From Hofstenia miamia (Eukaryota; Xenacoelomorpha; Acoela), in assembly GCA_004352715.1 (NCBI GenBank), contig SCFE01000050.1:1009349-1073348 (forward strand): a DNA stretch of 64,000 nucleotides. The letters run 5' to 3'. The notes beneath the pieces were generated by a model. That model ran no database searches and was not told where the DNA came from. It saw nothing but the letters and a program-made list of their open reading frames with translations. Position 1 is the first letter of the stretch, and each line of letters begins with the position of its first letter. Made by a program: the position numbers and the translations under genes. Shown in pieces: positions 43,972 through 57,192 of the stretch.

Positions 43972-46900
43972 AGAATGCAATATCTAATACGGTATTTTGT
44001 CAAGCATGTTCAGTTAGCTGATCTCAATTACGATGTACAACCCAAATTGCAACACAAAGCCATGTAAAAAGTGCATTACCGAAATCAACACAACAGCTCC
44101 ACAAAAATTTGACAAGTGCTTAGCTAGTGTTGGGCATGCCTCTACAAAATTGAGATTCCCACATTTCCAAAATTTCTGGAGAAAGCTGTATCATCAGAAT
44201 CGGCCTTGCGAACAAAATACCTAGAAAAGGAGAATAAACTATCGATATGTTTCAAAACAAGCCGTCTTATTTGATGTTTGTCTATTCAACCGATGAGTAT
44301 GGCAGGAGGATTGCAGAAACCCTGTGTGACTAAGAAACCTAAACTGATCGATGTCATGCAATTCTCTGGAACTATCATTCAGCTTATTACCTAAATGATT
44401 ATCAAGATTTCAGGAGAATATATTAAAATAACTTTTTCGTCTCTTATAGCTGACTCAGTTGCTACATGTTGAAAGCAGGTAAAATGTTGAAGGAAACACA
44501 ATAAACTGCTTTATACAACATGCCCTGCGAATCCCTTGTACGTGGCAAGAATCCAGTTGCAGATTTGTTTGTATCCCGTATGACAAGTATATCACTAAGA
44601 ATAACACCAACAACCTGTTGTAACTCTTTGGGGAAGCGGGATACAAAGTGTATTGCACTCTACACAAAACTTTGACGTAATTTCTGAGTATCAATATTTG
44701 TTTCAAATTTCATTTCTTCCATCATCAATCGAAAAAAACTTAAAAGCCATTAAACACGTGGAGATCTAGCTCATATTTTGCGCAAAGACAAGACTAAACT
44801 AAATTTTATCTAAGAATCCAGATTTCAATCAAATTCTGAAAATTGCTGATGTTCTGAATTGTAGTGTTTTTCAACTCGCCATCCCAGAGAGGCTTTGAGG
44901 ATAAATTCTGCCTTATTGTTAGTGTTGAAAGGTTTTTCGAACCACGCTTCGATTCTTTCGCCATGTCAAAGTTTATCGATGCTTAATTTTAAATATCCTA
45001 AATTTCATGGAATAGTCTCTGGTAATTTCTGAAAATTCCAAAAATGTTGATAAATACTTGTTCTTTAACTCAATTTTAAAGCATTTTCGACTATTTTTAC
45101 TCGCAATCTTCATTAATTTGTAGCGCAATTTTAATTGAACAGTGCCTATGATGCAACCAGCCGCAATTAAAGATAATTTTAGACGATTTGATTTCCAGTT
45201 GCCATCTAATTAGGAAATGCTTGGAAAACGTTTCTAATCACAAACAAAATTAACACGAGAACTGCCGCGATGTTCATCATCTACCTAAAAGTAACATTAT
45301 GTTGACAAAATATGAAGCCAATGTCAATTCAAAACTTGAAAATTTATTAACAAACATTAAAAATGAAGGTATTTTTACCGTACCATGCCTTGACACATTA
45401 GTAAACTAATCTTAGGAACCGTCCATTTGACGGTTTGGTAATTCTAGCTTTAAGAATTGAATTAATATATAAAATATCAAATTTGCTTGTAGTTAAACAT
45501 GCCATATTTGTTTTTGGATGATAATCTATGGGTTTGTGTGAATACACCAAACGTTATGATTAAACGGGCATTGAGCTGTACAAAAGCGAGTAAATAAATA
45601 CAAAAACAAACATTGTTTTCACACAAGTTATCAACTCGAGCGCACAGTTTGCGAACATCTTATTGATATTATTGCTTTAATAGGATACTCTAAGTAAGGT
45701 AATATTTCATTCTTATGTGATGCTGGTACTTACTTACTATCGATAAGTTTTGAAACATATTGTACATTAAAAACACAATTATGCAAAATTTAAAATCTGT
45801 CAATTAAAGTTTTCTGCATTGGTGTGGGTAATATCAAGATATTAGGGATGCAAGAACACTGCCGGAATGAAGTCATGAAAATACGTACATGGAAATTTTT
45901 TTAGAAAGTACTATATTGAATTGTACATATTTTACTCAAATTTGATAAGAGTTTGATAATATATCACTAAATACATTTACTTCAAAATGATATCATTCAG
46001 TTTATCAATAAATGCAGAAAATTAAAATATTGAAAGACTACAAAATGTACTATTTTCATAATTAAAGCAGATTAATAAAGCATAACATTGTGATAAACAA
46101 GTAATCTAGATTTTTGAAAAAACTAATGTTTTCATTGTTTCTTCGAGAGAATACAATCCTGTTAATAACCTACCTTCCTTAGAATGCAACTAATTTCTAA
46201 TTACTTAAAAAAGTCCTCTACTGTAATTAAATTTTCAAAATTTTTGGGATTTGTCACCCACAGCTTCAAGCTTTACATGTTGTTTTCAATGTTGTTAAGC
46301 ATGTTAATCTATTTCTTTGCTAAATTTATTTCATTAAAAACTAGTCTATGCTTATATGCTCTTCTGCCTAATCAATCTATTTCTAAGAAAAAGCACAGAC
46401 TAACACAAATATACAAATAATAAAGCGACTAACAATTAGTTATGAATACGTAAATAATACTATTCTGCATTTGCAGTATTTTAAGTATGTTTAGAAAATT
46501 TTCAAAACTAATTGCAATATTATTGTCACAAATAACAAAAAGTTGCAACAATTGAAAATTTTAAATCTACGTTAAAGAAAATTGGCATTATTATGAAACA
46601 GATTTCATTTCTACGCCCACTATCAGTTACAACGTAATTACTTTAAATATGTGAAAAGTTACTACTTTGATTTATTGGCAATTACAAAGAATTTTATAGC
46701 ACTATTTATAGTATTGATTTTATATCCATTACAAAAATAGCAACGTGCAGCATTAATTGGTAAATTTTTTAATGCTATTGTATAATAAATCTTAAAACTA
46801 AGACGATTGTGTACTTAATTGATATTGTATTGTAGTCCTGAAATATTATAAATATAATATACAATATACTTAGCAGTCAGTCAATCAATCAAAAAACGTT

Positions 46901-47052
46901 TTCCAACTGGTAAAAACACATTTACAAAAAAAAGTATGTTAGTTAGTTTTCCCACCAATTAAAAGTGCTAATGTGTTATTATAACACATGGAGAAAATTT
47001 ACAGTTAATAAAGAAAGGGAAGCATAGTACTTTTGACAAATGGATTTCCAAT
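43972..47052. other. Stretch without supported gene
   Basis: The part 44060-44760 has short protein-like pieces (KAVSSESALRTKYLEKENK, TDEYGRRIAETLCD) reminiscent of a very old ZBED/hAT transposase, but stops are frequent and no catalytic motif is readable. The rest is AT-rich and featureless. Confidence 0.35.
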
Positions 47053-47166
47053 CAGAGTTGCTGTTTAAAACTTTTTTTCGAATTAAACAAAAACCATGTT
47101 TTTTTATGTTTTTATATTTTTCCAAATTTCTTAGAAACATACAATAAGATTTGAAAGTTCTCGAAC

Positions 47167-47201
<35 letters not shown>

Positions 47202-47596
47202 CAGCGATATGTAGTAGTATATTCAAGCAAAAAATCTTGAGGTGCAATTGTACATATTTCCTTTTGAAAACTATGTATAACTACATATTTAAGTACTAAA
47301 TTTCAAAGTTCTTAGTAAACATTTTTTGAGAACTTTAATAAAATTGATTCTTATCTTTGAAAATCTTGACAATATACAAAAATACAGAGGTCGAAAGAAT
47401 TTCAATTTTGTGTTGCAAAGTGCCAATTTACCAGCTTTTTGGACAATCAGCCACATCAAAACAAGTAGAAATTCTAATCACCATTAAAATTTATTTGAGG
47501 TAAAAAACATAAGGAACATTGCTGCTTTTTTAAAATTGCTTTAAATATGTTTTTTCATCCTTGTTTAAAACACTTGCTTAAAACAGTGCAACCCTG
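47053..47596. mobile_element. hAT-like MITE
   Basis: The left end CAGAGTTGCTGTTTAAAAC and the right end TTAAAACAGTGCAACCCTG are imperfect inverted repeats of the form CAGGGTTGC...TGTTTTAA. Flanking octamers TTTCCAAT and CTTCCAGA agree at five positions, so the duplication is decayed. Solo ends of the same family occur near 3462 and 16140. A TA microsatellite (47170-47198) lies inside. Confidence 0.55.
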
Positions 47597-50500
47597 CTTC
47601 CAGAACAATAAAGTATTTAACAATATGTTATATTAAGTATGAGTCATCCTGATTTTTACAATTTCTCAGATTTTGCTATTATTTGTCAAACATCATTCAT
47701 TGCAAAAGTAAATATTATTAAAGGTAAATGCCATGTTAAAAAAAATCACAGCGAAAATAGTATGGGTCTGAGTCTAAAACCCTAAACAGGGGCTGGAATA
47801 TAACAATAAAGATTGACCAAACTCCGGCCAACCATTTTTAACTGTAATATCAGCAAACCAAATTTATTATCATAAAGGCAATAGTAGCAAAAACACAACT
47901 GCTTATATATTTCTAGTGTAAAAGGAAAGATTGTATAAAGAAAAGAATAAATTATGAATTAATTCAATTTAGCTTAAGAAATCCAAGCTGGATTCACCAA
48001 TTTTTTAAGACCTCCCCAGTTTTCAAAAAACTGTAAGTCTACACTATTTTTGTAGTTTAGTCAAAATAACCAATTATAACTTGAATAAAAAATTGTATTA
48101 TTAAAATGGCAATGTAAATTTAAAATGAACCTAAGCTCTAAAAATTGAAAGGGCGGAATGGCAGATGCCTTGAATCTTTATAAATATGTGGATTTTTATG
48201 ATACTAGTATTGACAATAAGGAGACAAGTTGCTTTCACAGAACAGATGCCGAGTGTGAATGATTCCAAATTCAAAATGGGCAAGCATGTTTGGTCTTTTG
48301 CAGATGATGTCGAAATCTTACTAATAATGCTGAACTGTTTTAAAATTATTGGTTCGATTTTAAGGCACTGTAACAAAAGCAGGCCACTCTCCCTCTGACT
48401 GGTCGGAAAAGATTGGGAGACATTCGTAATAGTAAATCCTTGAACCAATCTAACGCAATTTTTAAATGGGTTACGAACTTATTCCACCCAATCTGATTTA
48501 TCTGATACTCAACAATGCGATGAAACCTGTCCACCCCGGGGAGCCTACAAACTCTTCACCATTGACGCCTTTTTGAAATAGAATATTGCTGGGATTCCGA
48601 ATCTCGTTCGGTAAAAGACCATCTGGTTGAGTTAGAGCAGTTGTAATAAAAGCTTAGAATAGCCCAGCTTAATTGTAGTACATATTTATAATTGTTTCAA
48701 TAAGTAGAAATCAACGAACAATAGTAAGGCCAATGTTCAACTAATATTTCGCAACGCTAGATTTTCTCATTGAACTGCTAGCTACATACGTGCACTGTCA
48801 ATTATGCCACACATTAATATCACACCGTTCAAAGATATCCACGAACAGGTATTTATTGGATTTATAAATACATTTACTAAATACAATACGAAGTATATCC
48901 ACAAGAACTGATAATAAACTTGTGAAAGTTTAATATTTTCATTTAAAACAATAAAGCAATTTGGGAATATTCCTCTGAAAAGATACATTTGCCAAACTTG
49001 CAAAGTTTTTAAGTATCTTATTATAACTTTGGCAAGTACTTATATTTAACGAGTATCTGATCAACTTTACAACTTTGGAAAGTTTTGCAATTGGGAAACA
49101 TGACTAAATACTTTGGCAAATATTGAATAAGTATTTGATAAGTTTTACAAGAAATTTAACATCTTTTACAATACAATAATGCTTGTTGTTCTTAAATACA
49201 ATAAGATGATTACTATCTATTTTACAATACATGGCATCTTGAATTTTGAAATTCTGTTTGTATTCACTGCTTATCAAAACTTTGTAATTTCCGCCAGGAA
49301 TGTTCTTCAAACTCAATTTGGGGAAAATCACTTTTTCATCAAAAAAATTCAAGGAAAAGTGATTGAATTTACAGAATCATGGAAGATATTATGAGACATT
49401 TTGATTACCTATTAAATAATCATAATGGCATGATGTAAAGTAGAATATTTAATGGTAGATTTCGTGAGGAATCCTTTCGAATTGAGATTATTACGAATTG
49501 CTAGAACTATTTTAAAATCTGCTTGCATGCAATATAATTCAATTAGAAACCAATTAAATGCTTTCATAAATTGAATATTATAAGACTTAGTGATTAATTC
49601 ATTTCTAAATATTGGAGCAATGCATGTATACTTGATGCATAAACTTCCCGGTGTAACGGGATCGGGAATCCCGGGATTTAAATTTTGAATACAACTCTGT
49701 AATAACTACATTACTTGTTTCATTTATCGATCGTAATTTTGTGTGCAAACTTCATGGATTTTCAAAGACTAAAACAATTTTAGTAGAAGACCAATAAAAT
49801 GACATATGAAATAAGTTCTATAAACATAACGAAGTTTTCTAAAATACTACATGGATTTTATGCAAAAATGTAAACAAGACAAGAAAAATAAGAGTAAAAA
49901 TGTCAAAAATGATGACAATTGCATTTTCTATATATTTTAATAAATAAACCTTTTATAAATTCTAAAAATTAATGCTCTAGTAGGAGTAGGAACTGTTTGG
50001 TTAGTAAGTATATATTAAATATACTGTAATACAATATAACATTACTTTGCAAAATACGAGCTACAATTCGTCAAACTATGTTGCGGACTAAGCTAGTGAG
50101 TAGGACAATATTTTATTATCTGCTTAGTAAGGGACAATCAATGTGATAATGGTTGAAGTTACTACATTTTTTAACGGAAAACATACATCTGATTACAGGA
50201 TAAATTATCTGAAAATACATGGATTTCCTTTAACCTTAAACAACCAGGGATTATTCAAAATTTTTCATGGTTCTTGAAAAAATTTTAAATGTGAATAAAG
50301 ACACCCAAGATCTGAAAGTACATGTCATAGAGGAGAACATAATCCAGGCCCAATGGGTTTGGGAAATCTATCCACATATCAAGAAACAGTTAAAGTTCTT
50401 GGTTGTTTTCATGGGCTCGAAATCTAAGCATTGTTTGAAAGTTAGGTATGAAGAAAATTCGGAATTTTCAAAGAAAATAGTTTATCTATTCAACCACTTC

Positions 50501-52130
50501 AGCCTCACTAACTCGTTTTAATAGAAGCATGCTCCCCAATAGACATACCCATGCCCCACGATTTTCAAATTTCTAAATAGGCTTTTAAGTTGACGCCAGA
50601 CAGTTTAAGGTTATTGTAATGAATTGGTTTTTTCTTAGAGTATTGAGAATTCCCACAATATATTTGAGTATAATTATAAAAAGTTTGGGCTTCCTATGTG
50701 GCTAAAAATTCGAGATGGTGACATTAATGAATAATTTGAGGAACATTTAAATGTAATCACCAGATTTGGAGACTTGAAAATTTGAAGCTTTTAATCTCGT
50801 GACTGAAAAAAATGATCCGAAAGAGAACTCTAATTTGGAGTCATTCTCAGATAGATAGTAAAAAAGCAGCAATCTACTTTAAAATTGTTAATATATTAGT
50901 GAATAAATGTCACTCCAACACAGAGTAATTAACACTTAAGGATTAACCTATGAAACTTCTTTAACAATCTGCGTACGCATTAAATGTTGGAATTATTTTA
51001 GGTACCTTGGTAAATGTGGTACTTATCAAATCATTAGTTACTAAAATTTTCCGATATACTGCAAACATCGCTATAGCAAAGCTTTGATTAACGCATTTAA
51101 CTCTCTTTTAAAGTTTATAATTTTGAACGTTATTTTTTGTATGGAGCATTCTGGAAAATTGTACATGTTAATATGATAGCAAAATATGCAGTTGAAAATC
51201 TAACGTAATAGATTACGGTTGATACGAAGTAAGTGAAATGCTCTACTTGTTTTCATAATGTTCAAACTAAAATTGTGCATAAATTAGAGAAAAGGAGAAA
51301 TCGATTTAGGCCTTGTTTTGGGAATTTATTTTAATGAAATCACAATTTGAAGAAATTATGGAAAATAGTTACTTTGAAATTCATTTTGAAAACGATTATG
51401 TAAACAGAAAAGGTGTAAAATCTAATTTGGTGAACAAACATCTAAGTTAATATTTAACAACATTATTTACAAGAGTTTTTATCAATATTATAGACAAAAT
51501 CCTATTTTTATAAATGGGAATATTACCAACGTTTGATATACATGCATGCTATAGATTAGATAGTGCGCATTACATGGGAAATTGTAAGGAAAATTTGGAG
51601 ACACTATTATTACACAATACAGAAAATATTTTATTTGAAAGAAAGTCAATAAAAACTTCGTCAATTATTAAATTAGTGAGAGCTATATGAGAACGCAAAC
51701 AGACATATCTTATTATATTAACACTCCTTAATTATGATATTTTTATGCCATATGGAGCGGCTGAATCTAATGTCTATATTTGTTTCTGTTTAAAGAAAGT
51801 ACAGGGTGTTCGCTATTTCTTACCGATTTTTATCAGCTTAAATTTTGTAACTTAAATTATATTTCAACTAAATATATATGCGCGCTGCTATTACGTATAA
51901 AAAATTTAAATTTGTACGAAAGGCATTTTAGAAATCAAAAATAAACAATTTTGTCCTAAAATAAAATTTTTTTAAGTGTCTGCCTACAATAGAGGCAGTT
52001 TATTTCGACGTTTACAATAAGGGTCATAGGTATTGTTTTTTTCGTGTCCTACATGTCAATTGAAGAATTACAATTTCGGTAAATTTGCTTAGTGAATGTT
52101 TTTCCCTTCACTTTGTAAAGTGTAAGCTAT
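47597..52130. other. Gene-free stretch
   Basis: No supported gene. At 51804 CAGGGTGTTCGCTATTTCTT looks like one end of a mariner-type element; no partner end is found downstream. Around 49000-49140 there are loose repeats of TTTGGCAAGTACTTAT-like words. Confidence 0.45.
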
Positions 52131-52180
52131 AATAATAATTATAATTATAACAATAATAATAATAATAATAATAATAATAA
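52131..52180. repeat. TAA microsatellite at 5' edge of R4/Dong copy 2
   Basis: AAT/TAA repeats, followed by a single N at 52181 and then element sequence. It matches the insertion preference of Dong elements for TAA repeats. Confidence 0.88.
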
Positions 52181-52181
52181 N

Positions 52182-53462
52182 ATACCAGAGGAGCAGAAGG
52201 GATGTAGGACAAAGACGAGAGGATGCAAAGATCAGTTGTTGATAGACCAGGCAGTGGTGGAGAATTGTAGAAGAAGGAAGACAAACTTGGCAATAGCATG
52301 GATAGACTACAGAAAGGCATATGACACCATATCACATAAGTGGGTATTGAAGACGTTAGAGGCTAATGGAGTTTCGCAGAAATGGGTTGAGTTTCTAGAG
52401 AGAGAGATGGGAAAGTGGCAGACTGAGATAGATAGGCATAGGTTGAGGTTTAGACGGGGTATATTCCAGGGAAACAGCTTAGCGTCACTACTGTTTGTAG
52501 TTAGCTTAATACCTATCACAGAAAAGATAAAGGAGACAGGCATAGGGTATAAGATGGAGAAGAATGGTAGAGCAGTGAGTCACCTGTGGTACATGGACGA
52601 CCTGAAGATGTACGCTAGTTCAAGGAAGATGTTGCAGAAGCAATTGGAGACATTGGAAAAGGCAAGCAGAGATTCAGGGTTGGAGTTTGGATTAGGAAAG
52701 TGTGCAGCAGTGACAATGACTAGAGGCAAGTATGTGGATGGGGATGGTTTGAGGACAAGCAGTGGGGATAAGATTGAGAAAGTCAAAGAGGGGTGCAAGT
52801 ACTTAGGTGTGATAGACAAAGATAGAAAAAATCACGAGGAAATGAAGATGAGGCTAAGGAAGGAATACAAGAGGAGAGTAAGGAAGGTACTACAGAAGTC
52901 AGAATTGAATGGGCAGAACAGCCTAAAGGCATTTAATACGTGGGCGATACCAGTGTTGAGATATTCGGCAGGAATAGTTAGGTGGAACAAGAATGAACTG
53001 AGGGAATTAGACAGGGAAACAAGGAAGGTACTAGCAGCAGAGAGGGCATTCAACCTAAATGGAGATGTAGATAGGCTGTACATAGGAAGGCATAAGGGAG
53101 GGAAAGGGCTGCTAAGTGTGGAGGAAACTGTAGAAGCAGAAGCACTAGGGCTAAATGAATATGTAGTAGAGCAACCTAGAGAATCACTACTAGAGGTCAC
53201 TAAGGAGGTAAAGAAGATAAGAACTGGGAGTGAAGGAAAGAAGATANAGTTAGCAGAGGAAATAGAAGGATTGTGGAAGTTAAAGAAAGTTGAAGTAGTC
53301 CTGGTAGTTGTAGGAGCACTAGGAGCAGTGAGTAAGAACCACAAGAGATACTTGGAGGAGTTGGGAGTACCAAAGTGGGGAGGAGCAGTAGCACAGAAGG
53401 CAGCATTGTTAGGAACAGATAGAGTCCTGAGGAAAGCTCTCAGACTCCCTGGGAACTGGTGA
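52182..53462 (+). pseudogene. R4/Dong-like LINE copy 2 (RT intact, endonuclease deleted)
   Basis: The frame is open from 52190 to the stop at 53460-53462, a full read-through of the RT. Seen: [34 protein letters not shown] (box A Asp); [18 protein letters not shown] (box B); [15 protein letters not shown] (intact YMDD); [11 protein letters not shown]; the thumb [29 protein letters not shown]; and [20 protein letters not shown], hallmarks of the R2/R4 group. The protein's very end (LAEEIEGLWKLKKVEVVLVV, QKAALLGTDRVLRKAL) is also present. The CCHC knuckle and the PD-D/E active site of the restriction-like endonuclease, expected between them, are missing exactly at a single N (53247). The 5' part of the protein is absent. 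Confidence 0.88.
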
Positions 53463-53512
53463 GTTCCCCGAGCTGAGAGGGATACCATCATGAAGCTGTG
53501 AGAAGTAAGAAG

Positions 53513-53557
<45 letters not shown>

Positions 53558-53571
53558 TAATAATAATAGCA
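53463..53571 (+). mobile_element. R4/Dong copy 2, 3' UTR and TAA tail
   Basis: A short 3' untranslated region (GTTCCCCGAGCTGAGAGGGA to AGAAGGAA) followed by (TAA)n at about 53515-53571. With the TAA run on the 5' side, the element lies inside a TAA microsatellite. Confidence 0.85.
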
Positions 53572-53669
53572 GTAAAGTCCGATGCCGCAAAGGAGTACAG
53601 ATCTCGGCCGTTTTGGACTTTTGGTTTTGGAGTGGCACTCGACACAAGCTCTAACAATACCTGTTCTAC

Positions 53670-53674
<5 letters not shown>
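53572..53674. repeat. Unidentified GC-richer segment after TAA tail
   Basis: On the minus strand it reads LELVSSATPKPKVQNGRDLY and SFAASDFTAII without stops, ending in the TAA repeat. It could be the end of another retroelement that also uses TAA repeats. Family unknown. Confidence 0.4.
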
Positions 53675-53700
<26 letters not shown>

Positions 53701-53705
<5 letters not shown>

Positions 53706-54669
53706 TACTGGCCAAAAGTTTGGGAACACTTTCCAAATTTAGAAATTTTTGTATTTAACACTAAAAAACACAATGTAGAAACAATATAATAACACAATGT
53801 AGGGTAGGCCTTGGTTCTGACTGTCTCGTTGTGAGGAACAAAATGTAGACCAGCACGCCCACTCGCAGTAATAGCACCCCCAAATCATCCCAGAAGGTGC
53901 TGAGCGGACAGTTTGTTGCGTGTAACGTGTGTTGAATCTTTGGTTTCTTGGTCGTCGAACGTGTGGCCGGTATGATGTAAACTGGCAAATCTTGGATTCA
54001 TCACTAAACATTACTTGATGCCACATATCAGGGGTGTAGTGTTGGTATTGCCTGCAAAGAGCAACCGGTCTCGAATGTTCTTTGAAGAAAATCAGGGTTT
54101 AGCTGCCGGTTGGCACGATGGAAGGTCAAAGGTATTATTCAATCGACACCTAATGGTGCGTGTTGATACATTCTGCACTACCGAACCTAGATTTGCTTTG
54201 ACTTCCGAAGATGAAGAGAATGGTTGATTGAGATGTAACGGTGAATGAGACATTCAGTCTGAGGGGTTGTCACTTTTGGTATTTCAGACCGCTTCCGAGA
54301 AGAAAAATTTTGCAGTTGCTGATAGCGAGCGAGTAGCACTTCTGGATACCGAAGATACTGACGCGCCCATCCTAACAGCTATAGCGCGATAATTGTACCC
54401 CTCCTCGTACAAGATATGGATTTGAGCACGCTTTGTTGGTGAAATTTCACTACCACGGACCATATTTTAAACTATAATGATAGTGCTTTTTTAGTGAAAA
54501 TGTATTGTGTGTAAATCTAAAGTTGTGTTAATTTGATTGGCTAAATGAAATCTGTTGTAAATTCTAAGAAAAAATTGGGAATTCCAGGAATTTTACGAAG
54601 TTTCTAGAAAATAGCATAAAACACACTTTAGACAGGTTACTGTTCCAAACTTTAGGCCAGTACTCTGTA
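53701..54669 (-). mobile_element. Tc1-type element, decayed, in TA microsatellite
   Basis: TA at 53701-53702 and 54668-54669. The ends CAGTACTGGCCAAAAGTTTG and (inverted) CAGAGTACTGGCCTAAAGTT are Tc1-type terminal repeats; length 965 bp. TA microsatellites lie on both sides, supplying TA target sites. Confidence 0.9.
53739..54463 (-). pseudogene. Tc1 transposase remnant
   Basis: Minus strand from 54463: MVRGSEISPTKRAQIHILYE and YNYRAIAVRMGASVSSVSR form the first helix-turn-helix. Later come RPVALCRQYQHYTPDMWHQV and VMFSDESKICQF with the first catalytic Asp, VRRPRNQRFNTRYTQQTVR, GMIWGC, then after a frameshift ITASGRAGLHFVPHNETV. The next part, with the second catalytic Asp (normally in Q-x-D-N-x-P-x-H) and the final Asp/Glu, is missing: sequence runs directly to the right-hand repeat. 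Several stops and frameshifts. Confidence 0.85.
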
Positions 54670-56570
54670 TATATATATATATATATATATATGTATCATG
54701 TTATATATATGTTCATCAGAACCCTTTTAATTATATATGCTACCGCATTGTTAAAGTAGTTATTCAGGAAATCTTGCTACTAAAGCCAAGTAAAAGTTTC
54801 ATTTAATTTTAATTAAAATGAACAGGTGTTTTTCACCTATTTGATTCTTAAAACGATTATCTCAGGGATAAAATCACTGAAGTCGAAATGATATAATTGC
54901 GTTTTCCCAATCGATAAAAAATCAATTCCAGTGTCTGCCGTAAATACCTTCAACATGAACATTACAGGTAATCTTTCTAATTCAGTTCACAATTGCTGGT
55001 CACATTATAATCTAGTTTGTATTAGAGGAGTCTATGCTTTGAAAAAAAATCACTGTGCTTCTCGTTTGAATAGGTATCTAAATATACACAGAATTTATAT
55101 TGGTACAACTCATTTCCAAGCTTTAAAACTTTGGAAATTTAAAAATGGATTTCACTGGCTTCTAAATATAAGGAATTATATAATTATGTTATGCATTTTC
55201 AAAATTTCTGAAATTTCGTCTTGACAACGTCCTCGTAATATTGATGTGATTTCGCGATGAGGGAGAATAGGAAATGATTCTTACAGAGATATATATTTGC
55301 ATTTAATCAATAATATTTCGATGTTATGTATTGTCCATTGTAAAACATCAAATTTGTCACTAACAAAAAAGGTTTTTTGAAAATGTGAGAAGTTATTTTG
55401 AAATCTTATTATCTTGCTGTAGATAAATCATGGAGGTATATAAAATAATGGCTAAAACTTTGCGACATAAAATTATTGGTATATTTAAGGTAATGCTGCC
55501 GGAATGGCTTTCACAGTCTTAAACTTGGTTGCCTTGTTGGCGTTATCATGCATGCACCTTCTAAATTTATAATTAAATGTAAACATTCGGAGGAAGTTCG
55601 CTTTATATCAATCATATTGTACCGGAACTGCTATCTAAATTAACACTCTTTGTCAGTAAGTTGCAAGGTGCGTAGATACATATTTTAAACTTATTAAAGG
55701 GGTTATGCAAATTATTTTTAAATATTTTCTTTACTATGGAAATCAAGATAAATATTAATGACACTATTCAATTGGATTATATAAATAAACTATTGAAGAT
55801 GATCATAAAATATGTAACGATATGGAATTTAAATCCTAGTTGCAAACACGTACATATGTCGCGGGACCTATGGGTGGTTCTTGTCGAAATTTAGGGCAAT
55901 TTTACTTGATTAGGTCATAATTAGACATTTAGATTATAGTTTGATTGGAATTTTTTCATACATAATGCATGGGCTTTGTTGGATCCAATCTAAAACGTAA
56001 TTATTGAACATCTTATATGGAAGAAAAGTCAGATCGTCAAAGTTGATATTTATTGGATAAATAATAATTTTTTTGGCAAGTAATTAGAAACATTTCTAGG
56101 GTCTATTTTTTCAATATTTTAGGCAATTTCGAGAGGTCACTTACTTGACTACGATTGAGATATCCCCAGTCAGAAAATACTTCGTAAACCACTGATAGGA
56201 CATAAGATTACTATATCGATATATTTTAGTAAAGATCTGCCATTGGCAAGATTAGGCTGAGTACAAGGGAGCATTCAAATCCAATTGAATTAAGGTGTGG
56301 TTATAAAAGGAATTTACAATAACATATATCTATCCTAACACTATGTCATGTTTGAAATTAAAGAAAGAATTTTTTGAACAGACATTCAGGAAACATCATT
56401 CATTAAATGACATAATTCCAACAAAATAACCACATTCGAAATATTTAAACATAGAGTTGATCTCTAGTGAATTACGTCATAAAGATTTATTGTCACAAAT
56501 ACATTAGATTGGAGGAAGTCCATGCATCTCGAGCTTTTCTAAAAGTTTGATATAATGCCTGATCCAAACT
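54670..56570. other. Gene-free stretch
   Basis: A TA microsatellite at 54668-54692; otherwise AT-rich DNA with no supported gene. Confidence 0.5.
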
Positions 56571-56874
56571 CATGTGACCAGGGCTGTGGCTAAAAGGAGG
56601 GGGCATGGCCCTTTCTGTTGGGTCACTTGCTCCCCACCTTCCTCCGGGCATCCTGGATAAAAAATTCCATAATAAATATTCATTTTAATATTCTGTAACT
56701 AAATTAGTGTGAATAAATTTTAGTTAAAATCAAATACTCATGCTATTCTATTAAAAAATCCAATGAAAAAGTGCGAAACTATTTCATATGAATAAAACTA
56801 TGATTAATTTATTGAACTTTGCAGGGCCATGACCCCCATAACTTGTAAATGCATGCCACTGGCCTGCACGTGAC
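56571..56874. mobile_element. hAT MITE, 8-bp duplication (7 of 8)
   Basis: CATGTGAC at 56571-56578 and CACGTGAC at 56867-56874. Element 56579-56866 (288 bp) starts CAGGGCTGTGGC and ends GCCACTGGCCTG; just inside, GGGGGCATGGCCC and GGGCCATGACCCCC continue the inverted repeat. CAG...CTG ends with eight-base duplications are typical of hAT. Confidence 0.82.
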
Positions 56875-57192
56875 AATCTTAGAATCTTAGCAATTGCTAA
56901 AATTTACTGAACGCGGGAATACCAATTTGACTACTATGAAAAATTGACCCAATTTGACCCATATACATATAAAACTAATTCTTTTCTCAATCCATTACTT
57001 AATTTAACATCGCATTATGAAAGGATAATTTGACAGGCCTAAATACCATTGAAACTAACCCAAAAACAATAGCATAAAGCCTTTACACTGCTAAGAAACT
57101 CAAAAGTGACTACAACAATTATGGCTGCGTTAGTCTGATAAGAAAATAATAAAATATAACATTTTACAAATAAAAGAAGACTGCAAGTAATT

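Noticed and set aside
44033-44760. Possible ZBED/hAT transposase relic
   Set aside because: Isolated protein-like words only; no catalytic block readable, so not annotated as a pseudogene.
50267-50521. 84-codon plus-strand ORF
   Set aside because: No recognisable family, no flanking splice or promoter evidence; length not unusual for chance.
53200-53647. Leu/Ser-rich minus-strand ORF opposite the R4/Dong RT
   Set aside because: Shadow of the plus-strand coding sequence and the TAA repeat; no independent motif.
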